DNA from: an uncultured Alistipes sp.
GTDB taxonomy: Bacteria; Bacteroidota; Bacteroidia; Bacteroidales; Rikenellaceae
Assembly (NCBI GenBank): GCA_947364365.1
Contig: CANASP010000013.1
Coordinates: 1-58,296, forward strand
DNA length: 58,296 bases
Direction: 5' to 3'
The notes under the pieces were generated by a model, which saw nothing but the letters and a program-made list of their open reading frames with translations, was not told the origin of the DNA and ran no database searches. This document shows, in pieces, positions 35,073-44,316 of this stretch (position 1 is its first letter; each line of letters starts with the position of its first letter). The position numbers were made by a program, and so were the translations under genes.

Positions 35073-38000
35073 ATGCAAACCGCGCTTTTCCTTCCGCGTC
35101 TTCCGCGTCTCGTCGCTTCAGGTCGCGCGCACGCGCTCCGGCGCGGGGCCCGGGGCCTCGTCGTCGCGCTGCTCTGCCTGCTGGGCGGGGCGGTGCCCGC
35201 CGCTGCGCGCCAGCTCGTGAGGGCCGACGTCCAACTCTCCAACAACGCCGTGCTGGCCATGCACCAGGACGGGCGGGGCAATCTCTGGATCGGCACCTAC
35301 GACGGCCTGCACCTCTACAACGGCAAGAACACCTTCGTCTACCGCATGGAACTCGACAACGAGTCGTCGCTCTGCAGCAACATCGTGCAGCAGATCGCCC
35401 CGGCCGACGAGGATCACCTGTGGGTCGTCACCTCGCTGGGCCTGAACCGCTTCTCGCTGCGCGAGCGGCGCGTCACGGAGAGCTACATGCAGTACAACGA
35501 CGTGGAGAACATCCGCATCGTCTCCGATGCCGCCGGCAATGCCCTCTGCTTCTCGGGCAGCAACTCCGTGTCGTGCTATCGCGCCGGTGCGGGCTGCTTC
35601 GACGAGGTGGCCGTGCCCGACCTGCGGGCCGCCGATATCGCGGCCCTCTGGTCCGAGGCCCCGGGCCATTTCTGCGCCATGCTGTTCGACGGCCGCCTGC
35701 TCCGCTACCGGCTCGTCGCCGACGCCGCGTCGCGTGCGGCCGCTGCGGAGGGCGACCAGGCCGCCGCCCCGGTGGTCTGCACGTCGCAGCGGCACCTCGC
35801 CCCGCGTCCGATCGCCAAGGCGTTCTACGAGGAGGGATGCCTCTATTTCGTCGATACCCGGGCCGTGCTGTGGCGTTACGACAGCCGCGACGAGGCGCTG
35901 GTCGCCCTCTCCGACCTGTCGTCGCTGGGCGATACGGGCCATACCGTGTCGGATGTCTGCGTCGCCGGCGACGAGGTGTGGGTGGGCTTCTTCGCCGGTG
36001 CCCTGGGGCGTCTGCCCGCCGCCGGGGGGCGCTGCGAACTGGTCGAGCGCGGCTACCGCATCTTCTGTCTCTCCTACGACAAACGGCAGGACCTGCTGTG
36101 GGTCGGCACCGACGGCTACGGCGTATTCATGTATTGCGACCGCCGGGATCTGTTCACCTCGCTGCGCATGGAGGAGCTGCCCGATGCGCTCACCAAGCCC
36201 GTGCGGGCGATCCGTACCGACGGGCAGGGCGACCTGTGGATCGGCACCAAGGGCGACGGCATGCTGCGTATCGCCGACTACCGTTCGCGTCCCGCCGGAG
36301 GGTATCCGGCCGGCCGCGTCGAGCGTTTCGACCGCCGTTCGGGGCTCACGAGCAACGAGGTCTTCGCCTTCTGCGGCAGCCGGAGCCGCGACCTGTTCTG
36401 GATCGCCACCTCGGGTCCCGGCCTCTCCTATTACTCCTATAAGGAGCGCCGCGTGCGGCCGCTGCCCCCCTGCGAGGGCTCCGAGCCGCTGCGCAACGCC
36501 CACCAGATGTGCGAGGCGGGCGACTCGACGCTCTACGTCGCCTCCGACACCGAGGGGCTCGTCGAACTGACGCTCGCCGGCGGCGACGCGCCCCGCGTGG
36601 TGGCCGAGCGGCGCTACCGCTTCGGGGTGGGCCAGCGCGACTGCAACGAATTCTACGCCCTGATCCGCGAGAGCGACTCGACGCTGCTGCTGGGCATGCG
36701 GGGCGGGTACGGCGTCATCCGCTTCGACATCCGCACCAAACGCTATGCCTTCGTCGACATGCGCCACCTCCACAACCGCGCGCTGGGCGACGTGCTCTGC
36801 CTCTGGTCGAGCCGGCGGTCGGGGCTCTACTGTGGCGCCAGCTCGGGGTTGATCCGCATCGCCCCCGACGGCGAGATCCGCCACTACGACCGCCGCGACG
36901 GCATGGCCAACGACATGATCCACGGCGTGCTGGAGGACGACCACGGCAGCATCTGGCTCAGCACCAACAAGGGAGTCGTGCAGTATAACCCCCGCGTGGA
37001 CCTCTTCCACCGCTTCGCCTCGTCCGAAGGGGCCGTGTCGGAGTTCTCCGACGACGCCTACTGGAAATGTCCCTATACGGGCCATCTCTTTTTCGGCGGC
37101 GTCGACGGCGTGGTGTGGATCGACCCTGCGCAGGCGCTTCCGGGAGGCTATCGCCCCGACCTGCAGTTTCTCGACCTGACTTCGTCCGACGGCGAGACCC
37201 GCTCGCTCTACGACCGCACGGGCGGCGGAGCGCGCGACGAGGCGCCGGTGGTGATCCCGTCCCACATAGCGGGCTTCTCCGTCTCGTTCGTCGCGGTGGA
37301 TTACCTCGGCGGCGACAATTACGAATACTCCTACCGCTTCGAGGGGCGGGGCGATGAGTGGATCGGCCTTCGGCGCGACAACAGCGTCTCGTTCTCCCAC
37401 CTGCCGCCGGGCGACTACCGTCTCCAGGTCCGCTACCGCAGCAGCGCGATGGACGAGCTCAGCCCGATCTATACGCTGCCGCTGCGGGTGCTCCCTCCGT
37501 GGTACCGCACGGCGGCGGCCTTCGTCGCCTATGGCATCGCGGCGCTGCTCGCCGTCGCTGTCGTCGTCGTCGCGCTGCGCCGCCACTACCGGCGCGAGCA
37601 GCGGCGCGTGGTGGCCCGCATCGAGGAGGAGCAGCGCGAGAAACTCTCCGAGGCGCGGCTCAACTTCTTCGTCAACATCTCCCACGAGCTGTGCACCCCC
37701 CTGACGCTCATTAACGGCATGAACGAGCGCATCGCCCAGCTGGGGGCCTCCGACGAGCGGATGGAGAAATATACCTCGGTCATGGCCGAGAACGTGCGGG
37801 GACTCAACGAGCTCATCCGCGAGATCCTCGATTTCCGCAAGATCGAGGAGGCGGGCTTCGGCCGCGCGCGCATCCGGCGGGTCGACATCGCCGGGGTGCT
37901 CTCCGCGCAGCTCCGCTCTTTCGCCGATGCCGCCGACCGCAACGAGATCCGCCTCGTCGAGCGCTATCCCGCGGCGCTGACGTGGAATACCGACGGCGCC

Positions 38001-39272
38001 TTTTTCCGCAAGATCGTCGCCAACCTGCTCTCCAATGCCATGAAATACACCCCTGTGGGCGGGCGGATCACGGTGGAGGCCGTGGCCGGCGAGCAGGCGC
38101 TCGAACTCGCCGTGACCAACACCGGGCGCGGCATCGAGCCTTCGGAACTGGCGCATCTTTTCGACCGCTATCGCGTTCTCGACGACATGGACCGCAACAT
38201 GTACACCGCCTCGGCGCAGCGTCACGGACTGGGGCTCTTCATCTGCCGCGGTCTGGTCGAGGCGCTCGGCGGCCGTATCGAGGCGGCGAGCGAGCCGGGC
38301 CGTTCGACCACCTTCACGGTCGTCATTCCCTGGCACGAGGCCGATGCCGACGATGCGGCCGTCGGCGCCATCGCTCCGGGCTTCGCCCCGGCGGCGGCAC
38401 CGACCGAAGACCCGGGTCCCTCCTCCGCTCCGGCTGCGTCGCCGGCCTCGCCGGCGCATGACGGGGAGACCCCGGCAGCCGACGCCGCGGCGGCACCCGC
38501 TCCGTCGGAGGGGCGCAGGCCCCAGGTGCTCGTCGTCGACGACAACCACGATATCGTCTGGCTGATCGAGTCGGCCCTCTCGGCCGATTTCTCGGTCAGC
38601 TCGTGCGGCAGCGTGGCCGAGGCGCTGGAGCTGCTCACGCACGCGATCCCCGATCTGATCGTCACCGACCGGGTGATGGCCGGCGGCGACGGCCTGGAAC
38701 TCATCGCCGCCGTGCGCGCCGACAAGATCCTGCGCAACATCCCCGTGGTGGTGGTCTCGGCCCGCATCTCCGACGCCGAGCAGGCCGAGGGGCTCGTGAC
38801 GGGCGCCGACGCCTACCTTACGAAGCCCTTCTCGCTGCCCGTGCTCACGGCCACCGTCCGGCGTCTGATCGAGAGCCGCCGCATGCTGGGCGAATACTAC
38901 CGGGCCCCCGAGAGCGCCTATACGGTCGTCGAGGGGCAGACGCTCCACCGCACCGAAAAGGAGTTCATGGATGCCGTGGCCGAGGCGGTGCAGGAGCATA
39001 TCGAGAGCGAAAATCCGCTGGAGGCGATCGCTGCGCGCTTCGGCCTCACTCCGCGCAACTTCTACCGCAAGTTCAAGCGGATCTCGGGCCGCACCCCCAG
39101 CGAGTTCATCAAGGAGTACCGCTTCGAGCAGGCCGCCCGGCTGCTGCGCACGACCGACCTCACGGTGCAGGAGATCATGTACCGGGTCGGTATCTCCAAC
39201 AAATCCTACTTCTACCGCGAGTTCCAGGCGAAGTACGGCATGCGTCCGCGCGAGTACCGTTCGGGGCAATAG
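35073..39272 (+). CDS. hybrid two-component system sensor-regulator (HTCS)
   Basis: A single 1399-residue protein combining sensing and DNA binding. After an N-terminal signal or anchor come periplasmic Reg_prop propeller blades (for example GRGNLWIGTYDGLHLYNGKN, GDLWIGTKGDGMLRI, GSIWLSTNKGVVQYNP) and a Y_Y_Y domain (DNYEYSYRFEGRGDEWIGLR). A transmembrane helix near residue 815-840 follows, then HisKA with FVNISHELCTPLTLI (His871), HATPase_c (NLLSNAMKYTPVGG, GLGLFICRGLVEALGG), a roughly 60-residue Ala/Pro-rich linker, a receiver domain (phospho-acceptor Asp1199 in IVTDRVMAGGDG) and an AraC-type HTH. HTCS proteins sense glycan fragments and activate nearby polysaccharide genes, here probably the two GH92 genes. 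Confidence 0.95.
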   Translation: MQTALFLPRLPRLVASGRAHALRRGARGLVVALLCLLGGAVPAAARQLVRADVQLSNNAVLAMHQDGRGNLWIGTYDGLHLYNGKNTFVYRMELDNESSLCSNIVQQIAPADEDHLWVVTSLGLNRFSLRERRVTESYMQYNDVENIRIVSDAAGNALCFSGSNSVSCYRAGAGCFDEVAVPDLRAADIAALWSEAPGHFCAMLFDGRLLRYRLVADAASRAAAAEGDQAAAPVVCTSQRHLAPRPIAKAFYEEGCLYFVDTRAVLWRYDSRDEALVALSDLSSLGDTGHTVSDVCVAGDEVWVGFFAGALGRLPAAGGRCELVERGYRIFCLSYDKRQDLLWVGTDGYGVFMYCDRRDLFTSLRMEELPDALTKPVRAIRTDGQGDLWIGTKGDGMLRIADYRSRPAGGYPAGRVERFDRRSGLTSNEVFAFCGSRSRDLFWIATSGPGLSYYSYKERRVRPLPPCEGSEPLRNAHQMCEAGDSTLYVASDTEGLVELTLAGGDAPRVVAERRYRFGVGQRDCNEFYALIRESDSTLLLGMRGGYGVIRFDIRTKRYAFVDMRHLHNRALGDVLCLWSSRRSGLYCGASSGLIRIAPDGEIRHYDRRDGMANDMIHGVLEDDHGSIWLSTNKGVVQYNPRVDLFHRFASSEGAVSEFSDDAYWKCPYTGHLFFGGVDGVVWIDPAQALPGGYRPDLQFLDLTSSDGETRSLYDRTGGGARDEAPVVIPSHIAGFSVSFVAVDYLGGDNYEYSYRFEGRGDEWIGLRRDNSVSFSHLPPGDYRLQVRYRSSAMDELSPIYTLPLRVLPPWYRTAAAFVAYGIAALLAVAVVVVALRRHYRREQRRVVARIEEEQREKLSEARLNFFVNISHELCTPLTLINGMNERIAQLGASDERMEKYTSVMAENVRGLNELIREILDFRKIEEAGFGRARIRRVDIAGVLSAQLRSFADAADRNEIRLVERYPAALTWNTDGAFFRKIVANLLSNAMKYTPVGGRITVEAVAGEQALELAVTNTGRGIEPSELAHLFDRYRVLDDMDRNMYTASAQRHGLGLFICRGLVEALGGRIEAASEPGRSTTFTVVIPWHEADADDAAVGAIAPGFAPAAAPTEDPGPSSAPAASPASPAHDGETPAADAAAAPAPSEGRRPQVLVVDDNHDIVWLIESALSADFSVSSCGSVAEALELLTHAIPDLIVTDRVMAGGDGLELIAAVRADKILRNIPVVVVSARISDAEQAEGLVTGADAYLTKPFSLPVLTATVRRLIESRRMLGEYYRAPESAYTVVEGQTLHRTEKEFMDAVAEAVQEHIESENPLEAIAARFGLTPRNFYRKFKRISGRTPSEFIKEYRFEQAARLLRTTDLTVQEIMYRVGISNKSYFYREFQAKYGMRPREYRSGQ

Positions 39273-39294
39273 CCTCGGCCGGATGCGCGCGAAA

Positions 39295-39356
39295 GGTATC
39301 CCGATCGGCACAAAAAGGGCGCTGCGTCGCTCCGTGCCGGCCGGGATACCTCTTTT
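39295..39356 (+). terminator. probable terminator of the HTCS gene
   Basis: 17-nt arms GGTATCCCGATCGGCAC (39295-39311) and GTGCCGGCCGGGATACC (39334-39350) pair with one mismatch and one wobble around a 22-nt loop, followed by TCTTTTG. The T-run is short, so efficiency is uncertain. Confidence 0.6.
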
Positions 39357-39392
39357 GCGGGCGGAGCGCCGCGCCGGGAGCCTTTCTCCATT

Positions 39393-39400
39393 TATATTTG
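39393..39400 (+). promoter_or_regulatory. -7 box of the GH92 gene pair
   Basis: TATATTTG matches TAnnTTTG. It would give a leader of about 100 nt to the ATG at 39509. No TTTG is present at the -33 spacing, as might be expected if the HTCS activates the promoter. Confidence 0.5.
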
Positions 39401-39508
39401 TGTAGCCGCTTCCCCGGACCCGGGCCGTCATGCACGACGGGCCGGTTTTCGTCCGCCGGGACGGGGCTTCCGACCGAATCCAAAACCAATCAAAAAAAAC
39501 TTATTTCG

Positions 39509-41857
39509 ATGAACATGCCTGTTTTGGCCGCATGTGCGGCTCTGGCGGCGCTGCTGCCCGGCCCGGTGCTCCGGGCCCAGACCGCGGCGGATCCTACCGT
39601 CTATGTCGATCCGATGATCGGCACGCGCAGCATGGGCCACGTCTTCCCCGGCGCCTGCTATCCCCACGGCGCCGTGCAGCTGAGCCCCGACACCGAGGTC
39701 ATTCCCTTCAGCGTCGACGGCCGCTACCAGCCCGACACCTACCGCTACTGCGCCGGTTACCAGTACGACGACAAGACGATCGTCGGCTTCTCGCACACCC
39801 ACCTGAGCGGCACGGGCCACTCGGACCTGGGCGACATCCTGCTCATGCCCTTCGTGGGCGAGTGGCACACCGACCGCGGCACGGCCGACGAGCCCGGGAA
39901 GGGCTACCGCTCGCGCTTCTCGCACGAGCGCGAGGAGGCCCGCGCGGGCTACTACGCCGTCACGCTCGACGACTACGGCATCCGCGCCGAACTCACCGCC
40001 ACGCCCCGCGTGGGCGTGCACCGCTACACCTATCCCGCCGGCAAGGAGCAGCGCCTGCTGCTCGACCTCGAGCACGCCATCTACGGCTACAAGGGCAAGG
40101 TGCGCTGGGCGCAGGTGCGTGTCGAGAACGACACGCTGGTGACCGGCTACCGCATCACCAGCGGCTGGGCCCGCACCAACTACACCTACTTCGCCATGCG
40201 CTTCTCGAAGCCCATCCGCAACTACGGCACCCACGACCGCGCGCCGCTGGAGTACCGCGGCGGCTGGGGCAAGTTCGACACGGCGCACAACTTCCCCGAG
40301 GTGGGCGGCTGCGGCCTTGTCATGCACTTCGACTTCGGCGACGATCCCGCGCCGCTCGAGGTCGAGGTGGCGCTCTCGGCCGTGGGCACGCAGGGTGCCG
40401 TGGCCAACCTCCGCGCCGAGGCCGACTCCCGCAGCTTCGAGGCCGTGGCTTCGGCTGCGCACGATGCGTGGCGCGACGCGCTGTCGGTGGTCGAGGCCGA
40501 GGGCGACGAAGCTTCGCTCTGCATGCTCTACACGTCGCTCTACCACACGATGATTAACCCCTCGGTCTACCAGGATGTCGACGGCCGCTACCGCGGGCTC
40601 GACCACGAGATTCACACGGCCGAGGCGGGCCGCACCAACTACACGGTCTTCTCGCTGTGGGACACCTACCGCGCCCTGCATCCGCTCTTCAACCTCGTCT
40701 GCCGCGACCGCAGCGCCGATCTGGTGGGCTCGATGCTCGACCACAGCCGTCAGAGCGCCCACGGCATCCTGCCCGTATGGTCGCACATGGGTAACGAGAA
40801 CTGGTGCATGATCGGCTACCACGGCGTCTCGGCCGTGGGCGACGCCATCGACAAGGGCATCGCCGTCGACGCCTCGGAGGGGCTCGACGCGATGGTCCGC
40901 AGCGCCAACTGCGACTATTTCGATGCGACCGACGTCTACAAGCAGCTCGGCTACGTCCCCTGCGACGTCCGCTCGACCGGCTCGTCGATGACGCTCGAAT
41001 ACGCCTACGACGACTGGGTGATCTACCGCATTGCCCGCAAGATGGGGCGCGACGACCTGGCCGAGGAGTACCGCCGCCGTGCGCTCAACTACCGCAACGT
41101 CTTCGACCCCGGGTCGGGCTTCGCCCGCGGCCGCCTGAAGAACGGCGACTGGAAGCCCGACTTCAACCTCTACGACACCCACGGCCAGGGCTTCATCGAG
41201 GGCAACTCGTGGAACTACTCCATGTACGTGCCCCACGATCCCGACGGACTGATCGCGCTGATGGGCGGCGACCGACAGTTCGTGGCGCGCCTCGACAGCC
41301 TCTTCACCGAGTACCTGCCCGACAAGTATTTCGCCCAGACCGAGGATGTCACGCGCGAGGGGCTGCTGGGCATGTACGTCCACGGCAACGAGCCGAGCCA
41401 CCACGTGCCCTACCTCTATATGTGGACCTCCCAGCCGTGGAAGACCCAGTATTGGGTGCGCGAGATCATGGAGCGCATGTACCGTCCCGAGATCGACGGC
41501 CTGTGCGGCAACGACGACTGCGGCCAGATGTCGGCCTGGTACCTCTTCACGGCCATGGGCTTCTATCCCGTCTGCCCGGGCTCGGACCAGTACGTCATCG
41601 GCGCCCCCTACCTGCCCGAGATGAAGGTGCGCGTGGGCGACGGGGCCGTGCTCGAAATCCGCGCCCCCAAGGTCTCGTCGCGCAACCGCTACGTCCATGC
41701 CGTGCGTCTCAACGGCCGCCCGTGGACCAAGGCCTACCTGACCTACGACGACCTGAAGGAGGGCGGTGTGCTCGAGTTCGACATGCGCCCGACGCCCGAC
41801 CGTCGTCGCCGCTACGCCGCCGACGAGCGTCCCTATTCGTTGAGTTCCGAACGTTAA
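39509..41857 (+). CDS. GH92 family alpha-mannosidase-like enzyme, exported
   Basis: GH92 enzymes are Ca2+-dependent inverting exo-alpha-mannosidases acting on N-glycans and mannans. The 782-residue protein has signal MNMPVLAACAALAALLPGPV and a predicted mature start near QTAADP. The N-terminal beta-sandwich opens YVDPMIGTRSMGHVFPGA; then come GFSHTHLSGTGHSDLGDI, the (alpha/alpha)6 core with FSLWDTYRALHPLFNL, FIEGNSWNYSMYVPHD (probable general-acid Glu in EGNSW), YVHGNEPSHHVPYLY, and CGNDDCGQMSAWYLF with the probable catalytic Asp pair. ATG 39509 is chosen to give the signal peptide. The linkage specificity cannot be read directly. Confidence 0.94.
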   Translation: MNMPVLAACAALAALLPGPVLRAQTAADPTVYVDPMIGTRSMGHVFPGACYPHGAVQLSPDTEVIPFSVDGRYQPDTYRYCAGYQYDDKTIVGFSHTHLSGTGHSDLGDILLMPFVGEWHTDRGTADEPGKGYRSRFSHEREEARAGYYAVTLDDYGIRAELTATPRVGVHRYTYPAGKEQRLLLDLEHAIYGYKGKVRWAQVRVENDTLVTGYRITSGWARTNYTYFAMRFSKPIRNYGTHDRAPLEYRGGWGKFDTAHNFPEVGGCGLVMHFDFGDDPAPLEVEVALSAVGTQGAVANLRAEADSRSFEAVASAAHDAWRDALSVVEAEGDEASLCMLYTSLYHTMINPSVYQDVDGRYRGLDHEIHTAEAGRTNYTVFSLWDTYRALHPLFNLVCRDRSADLVGSMLDHSRQSAHGILPVWSHMGNENWCMIGYHGVSAVGDAIDKGIAVDASEGLDAMVRSANCDYFDATDVYKQLGYVPCDVRSTGSSMTLEYAYDDWVIYRIARKMGRDDLAEEYRRRALNYRNVFDPGSGFARGRLKNGDWKPDFNLYDTHGQGFIEGNSWNYSMYVPHDPDGLIALMGGDRQFVARLDSLFTEYLPDKYFAQTEDVTREGLLGMYVHGNEPSHHVPYLYMWTSQPWKTQYWVREIMERMYRPEIDGLCGNDDCGQMSAWYLFTAMGFYPVCPGSDQYVIGAPYLPEMKVRVGDGAVLEIRAPKVSSRNRYVHAVRLNGRPWTKAYLTYDDLKEGGVLEFDMRPTPDRRRRYAADERPYSLSSER

Positions 41858-41869
41858 TCCGCTATTCCG

Positions 41870-44179
41870 ATGAAACGATTCATTCTGTCGCTCTGCGGCG
41901 GGGCCCTGCTGGCCCTCGCCGCCGCACCGACCGCCGCGGCCGCCGACCGCAAGGTCGACTACGTCCGTCCGCTGGTGGGCACCGACGGCTTCGGCAACGT
42001 CTATCCCGGGGCGCAGGTCCCCTTCGGCGGGGTGCAGATCGGCCCCGACACCGACCGTGACGACTACGACACGGCCGCGGGCTACAAGTACAACCGCCCG
42101 ACGATCATGGGCTTCTCGCTCAACCACCTGAGCGGCACGGGAATTCCCGACCTGGGCGACTTCCTCTTCGTGCCGGGCACGGGCGAGATCCGGCTCGATC
42201 CCTCGACCCACGCGGCGCCCGACGAGGGCTACCGTTCGCGCTTCTCGCACGACGAGGAGCAGTGCGCGCCCAACTACTACGCCGTGCGTCTGGCCGACTA
42301 CGACGTGCGGGCCGAGATGACGGCCTCGGCCCACAGCGGCATGTTCCGCTTCACCTATCCCGAGGCCGACGACGCCTTCATCCTCGTCGACCTCGACCAC
42401 ACGCTCTGGTGGAAATGCCGCTGGTCGAACCTCCGTCTGGAGGACGACCACACCATCTCGGGCTACAAGCTCGTGCAGGGCTGGGGTCCCGAGCGCCATG
42501 TCTATTTCCGCGCCGAGTTCTCGGTGCCGCTCGCTGATTTCGGCATCGTGCAGAACGGCAAGCGGGTCTGCTACGACACGTCGCGCTTCCGCAGCGACCG
42601 CGAGGCGTGGGGCACGGGGCTGCGGTTCTGGGTGCGCTTCGCCACGCAGCCCGGCGAGCAGGTCACCGTGCGCGTGGCCCTCTCGTCGGTCGACGGCGAG
42701 GGTGCGCGGTTGAACCTGGCCGAAAGCGAGGGAATGACCTTCGATACGATGCGCCAAAAGGGAGAGCAGGCTTGGGAGCGCGAGCTCTCGCGCTTCGACA
42801 TGAAGGGCTCGCAGCGCGAGAAGGAGACCTTCTACACCTCGGTCTACCGCTGCTTCCTCTCGCCGTTCCTCTTTCAGGACGTCGACGGCCGCTTCCGCGC
42901 CCACGACAAGACGATCCGCCGTGCCGAAGGGTTCACCAACTACACCACCTTCTCGCTGTGGGATACCTACCGCGCCTTCCATCCGCTCCTCGATCTGGTG
43001 CGCCCCGATCTGGCTGCCGACCTGGCCGGCTCGATGCTGGAGCACTACGACCGCAGCGCCGAGGGGATGCTGCCCATCTGGTCGTTCTACGGCAACGAGA
43101 CGTGGTGCATGATCGGTTACCACGCCGTCTCGGTTCTCGCCGACATGATGGTCAAGGGGATCGGCGGCTTCGACTACGAGCGCGCCTGGGAGGCGATGCG
43201 CCGCACGGCCACCAACCCCCACTACGACTGCCTGCCCGAGTACACCGCGCTGGGGTGGGTGCCCTTCGACAAGGAGCGCGAGTCGGTCTCCAAGACCCTC
43301 GAATACGCCTACGACGACTACTGCATGGCGCGTGCCGCCCAGGCGCTGGGCAAGGCCGACGACTGCGACTTCTTCCTCCGCCGTTCGCTCAACTACCGCA
43401 ACATCATCGATCCCGAGACGGGCTTCATGCGCGGTCGCGACAGCGAGGGCCGCTGGCGCACCCCCTTCTCGCCGATCGCCTACGAGGGCCCGGGCTCCGT
43501 TCACGGCTGGGGCGACATCACCGAGGGCTTCGCGCTGCAATATTCGTGGTATGTGCCCCACAACGTCGCCGACCATATCGACCGGCTGGGCCGCGCGCGC
43601 TACGAGCAGCGTCTCGACTCGCTCTTCGTGACCGAGCTGCCCGACGACATCCCCGGGGCCCACGACATCCAGGGCCGTATCGGCGCCTACTGGCACGGCA
43701 ACGAGCCCTGCCACCATGTCGTCTACCTCTACAACTACCTCGGCCAGCCGTGGAAGTGCCAGCAGTGGGTGCGCCGCATCTCCGATGCGTTCTACGGCAA
43801 CGAGCCCGGCTCGCTGAGCGGCAACGACGACTGCGGCCAGATGTCGGCCTGGTACCTCTTCAACACCATGGGCTTCTATCCCGTGGCGCCGTCGAGCAAC
43901 GTCTACAACATCGGCTCGCCCACGGTCGAGGCCGTCACCGTGCAACTCCCCGAGGGCGAACTGCGTGTGACGACCGAGAACTGGAGCCCCGAAAACGTCT
44001 ATGTCCGCAAGCTCTATGTCGACGGACGCGAGTGGAACAAGTCGTACCTCACCTACGACGACATCCGTCGCGGCGCCCATCTCCATTTCTTGATGAGCCG
44101 CAGGCCCGACAAGCGGCGCGCCACCGCGGCCGACGCCATCCCGCCCTCGCTGCCGGGATTCGAGCGGTGCGGTCTGTGA
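41870..44179 (+). CDS. second GH92 family alpha-mannosidase-like enzyme, exported
   Basis: A 769-residue GH92 paralogue starting 12 nt after the first. The signal peptide is MKRFILSLCGGALLALAAAP. Family landmarks are present: YVRPLVGTDGFGNVYPGAQV, FSLNHLSGTGIPDLGDF, FSLWDTYRAFHPLLDL, YWHGNEPCHHVVYLYNY and GNDDCGQMSAWYLFNT. The acid-region differs from its neighbour (HGWGDITEGFALQYSWYVPH instead of EGNSWNYS), which suggests a different linkage preference; this is inferred. The two enzymes together with the HTCS form a compact mannose-glycan module without SusC/SusD genes in the window. Confidence 0.94.
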   Translation: MKRFILSLCGGALLALAAAPTAAAADRKVDYVRPLVGTDGFGNVYPGAQVPFGGVQIGPDTDRDDYDTAAGYKYNRPTIMGFSLNHLSGTGIPDLGDFLFVPGTGEIRLDPSTHAAPDEGYRSRFSHDEEQCAPNYYAVRLADYDVRAEMTASAHSGMFRFTYPEADDAFILVDLDHTLWWKCRWSNLRLEDDHTISGYKLVQGWGPERHVYFRAEFSVPLADFGIVQNGKRVCYDTSRFRSDREAWGTGLRFWVRFATQPGEQVTVRVALSSVDGEGARLNLAESEGMTFDTMRQKGEQAWERELSRFDMKGSQREKETFYTSVYRCFLSPFLFQDVDGRFRAHDKTIRRAEGFTNYTTFSLWDTYRAFHPLLDLVRPDLAADLAGSMLEHYDRSAEGMLPIWSFYGNETWCMIGYHAVSVLADMMVKGIGGFDYERAWEAMRRTATNPHYDCLPEYTALGWVPFDKERESVSKTLEYAYDDYCMARAAQALGKADDCDFFLRRSLNYRNIIDPETGFMRGRDSEGRWRTPFSPIAYEGPGSVHGWGDITEGFALQYSWYVPHNVADHIDRLGRARYEQRLDSLFVTELPDDIPGAHDIQGRIGAYWHGNEPCHHVVYLYNYLGQPWKCQQWVRRISDAFYGNEPGSLSGNDDCGQMSAWYLFNTMGFYPVAPSSNVYNIGSPTVEAVTVQLPEGELRVTTENWSPENVYVRKLYVDGREWNKSYLTYDDIRRGAHLHFLMSRRPDKRRATAADAIPPSLPGFERCGL

Positions 44180-44202
44180 TCCTGTCGCGAACGCCCGAAA
44201 CG

Positions 44203-44236
44203 AAAGGGTCCGAGCTCTGAGCTCGGACCCTTTTTC
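44203..44236 (+). terminator. intrinsic terminator of the GH92 pair
   Basis: Near-perfect inverted repeat AAAGGGTCCGAGCTC (44203-44217) and GAGCTCGGACCCTTT (44219-44233) with a T-run (TTTTT) on the plus side. The complement also ends CCCTTT, so it may work weakly for the converging metF. Confidence 0.9.
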
Positions 44237-44316
44237 GTGCCGGTCGTGTGTGTCGGTTGTGTGCCGGTCGCCTGCGTGCCGTCTGCTTTCGTGCCGGTCG
44301 CCCGGTGCGCACCGCG

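Noticed and set aside
35118-39431. Long minus-strand open frame opposite the HTCS gene
   Set aside because: Antisense shadow; no domain is recognisable and the plus-strand protein is clearly real.
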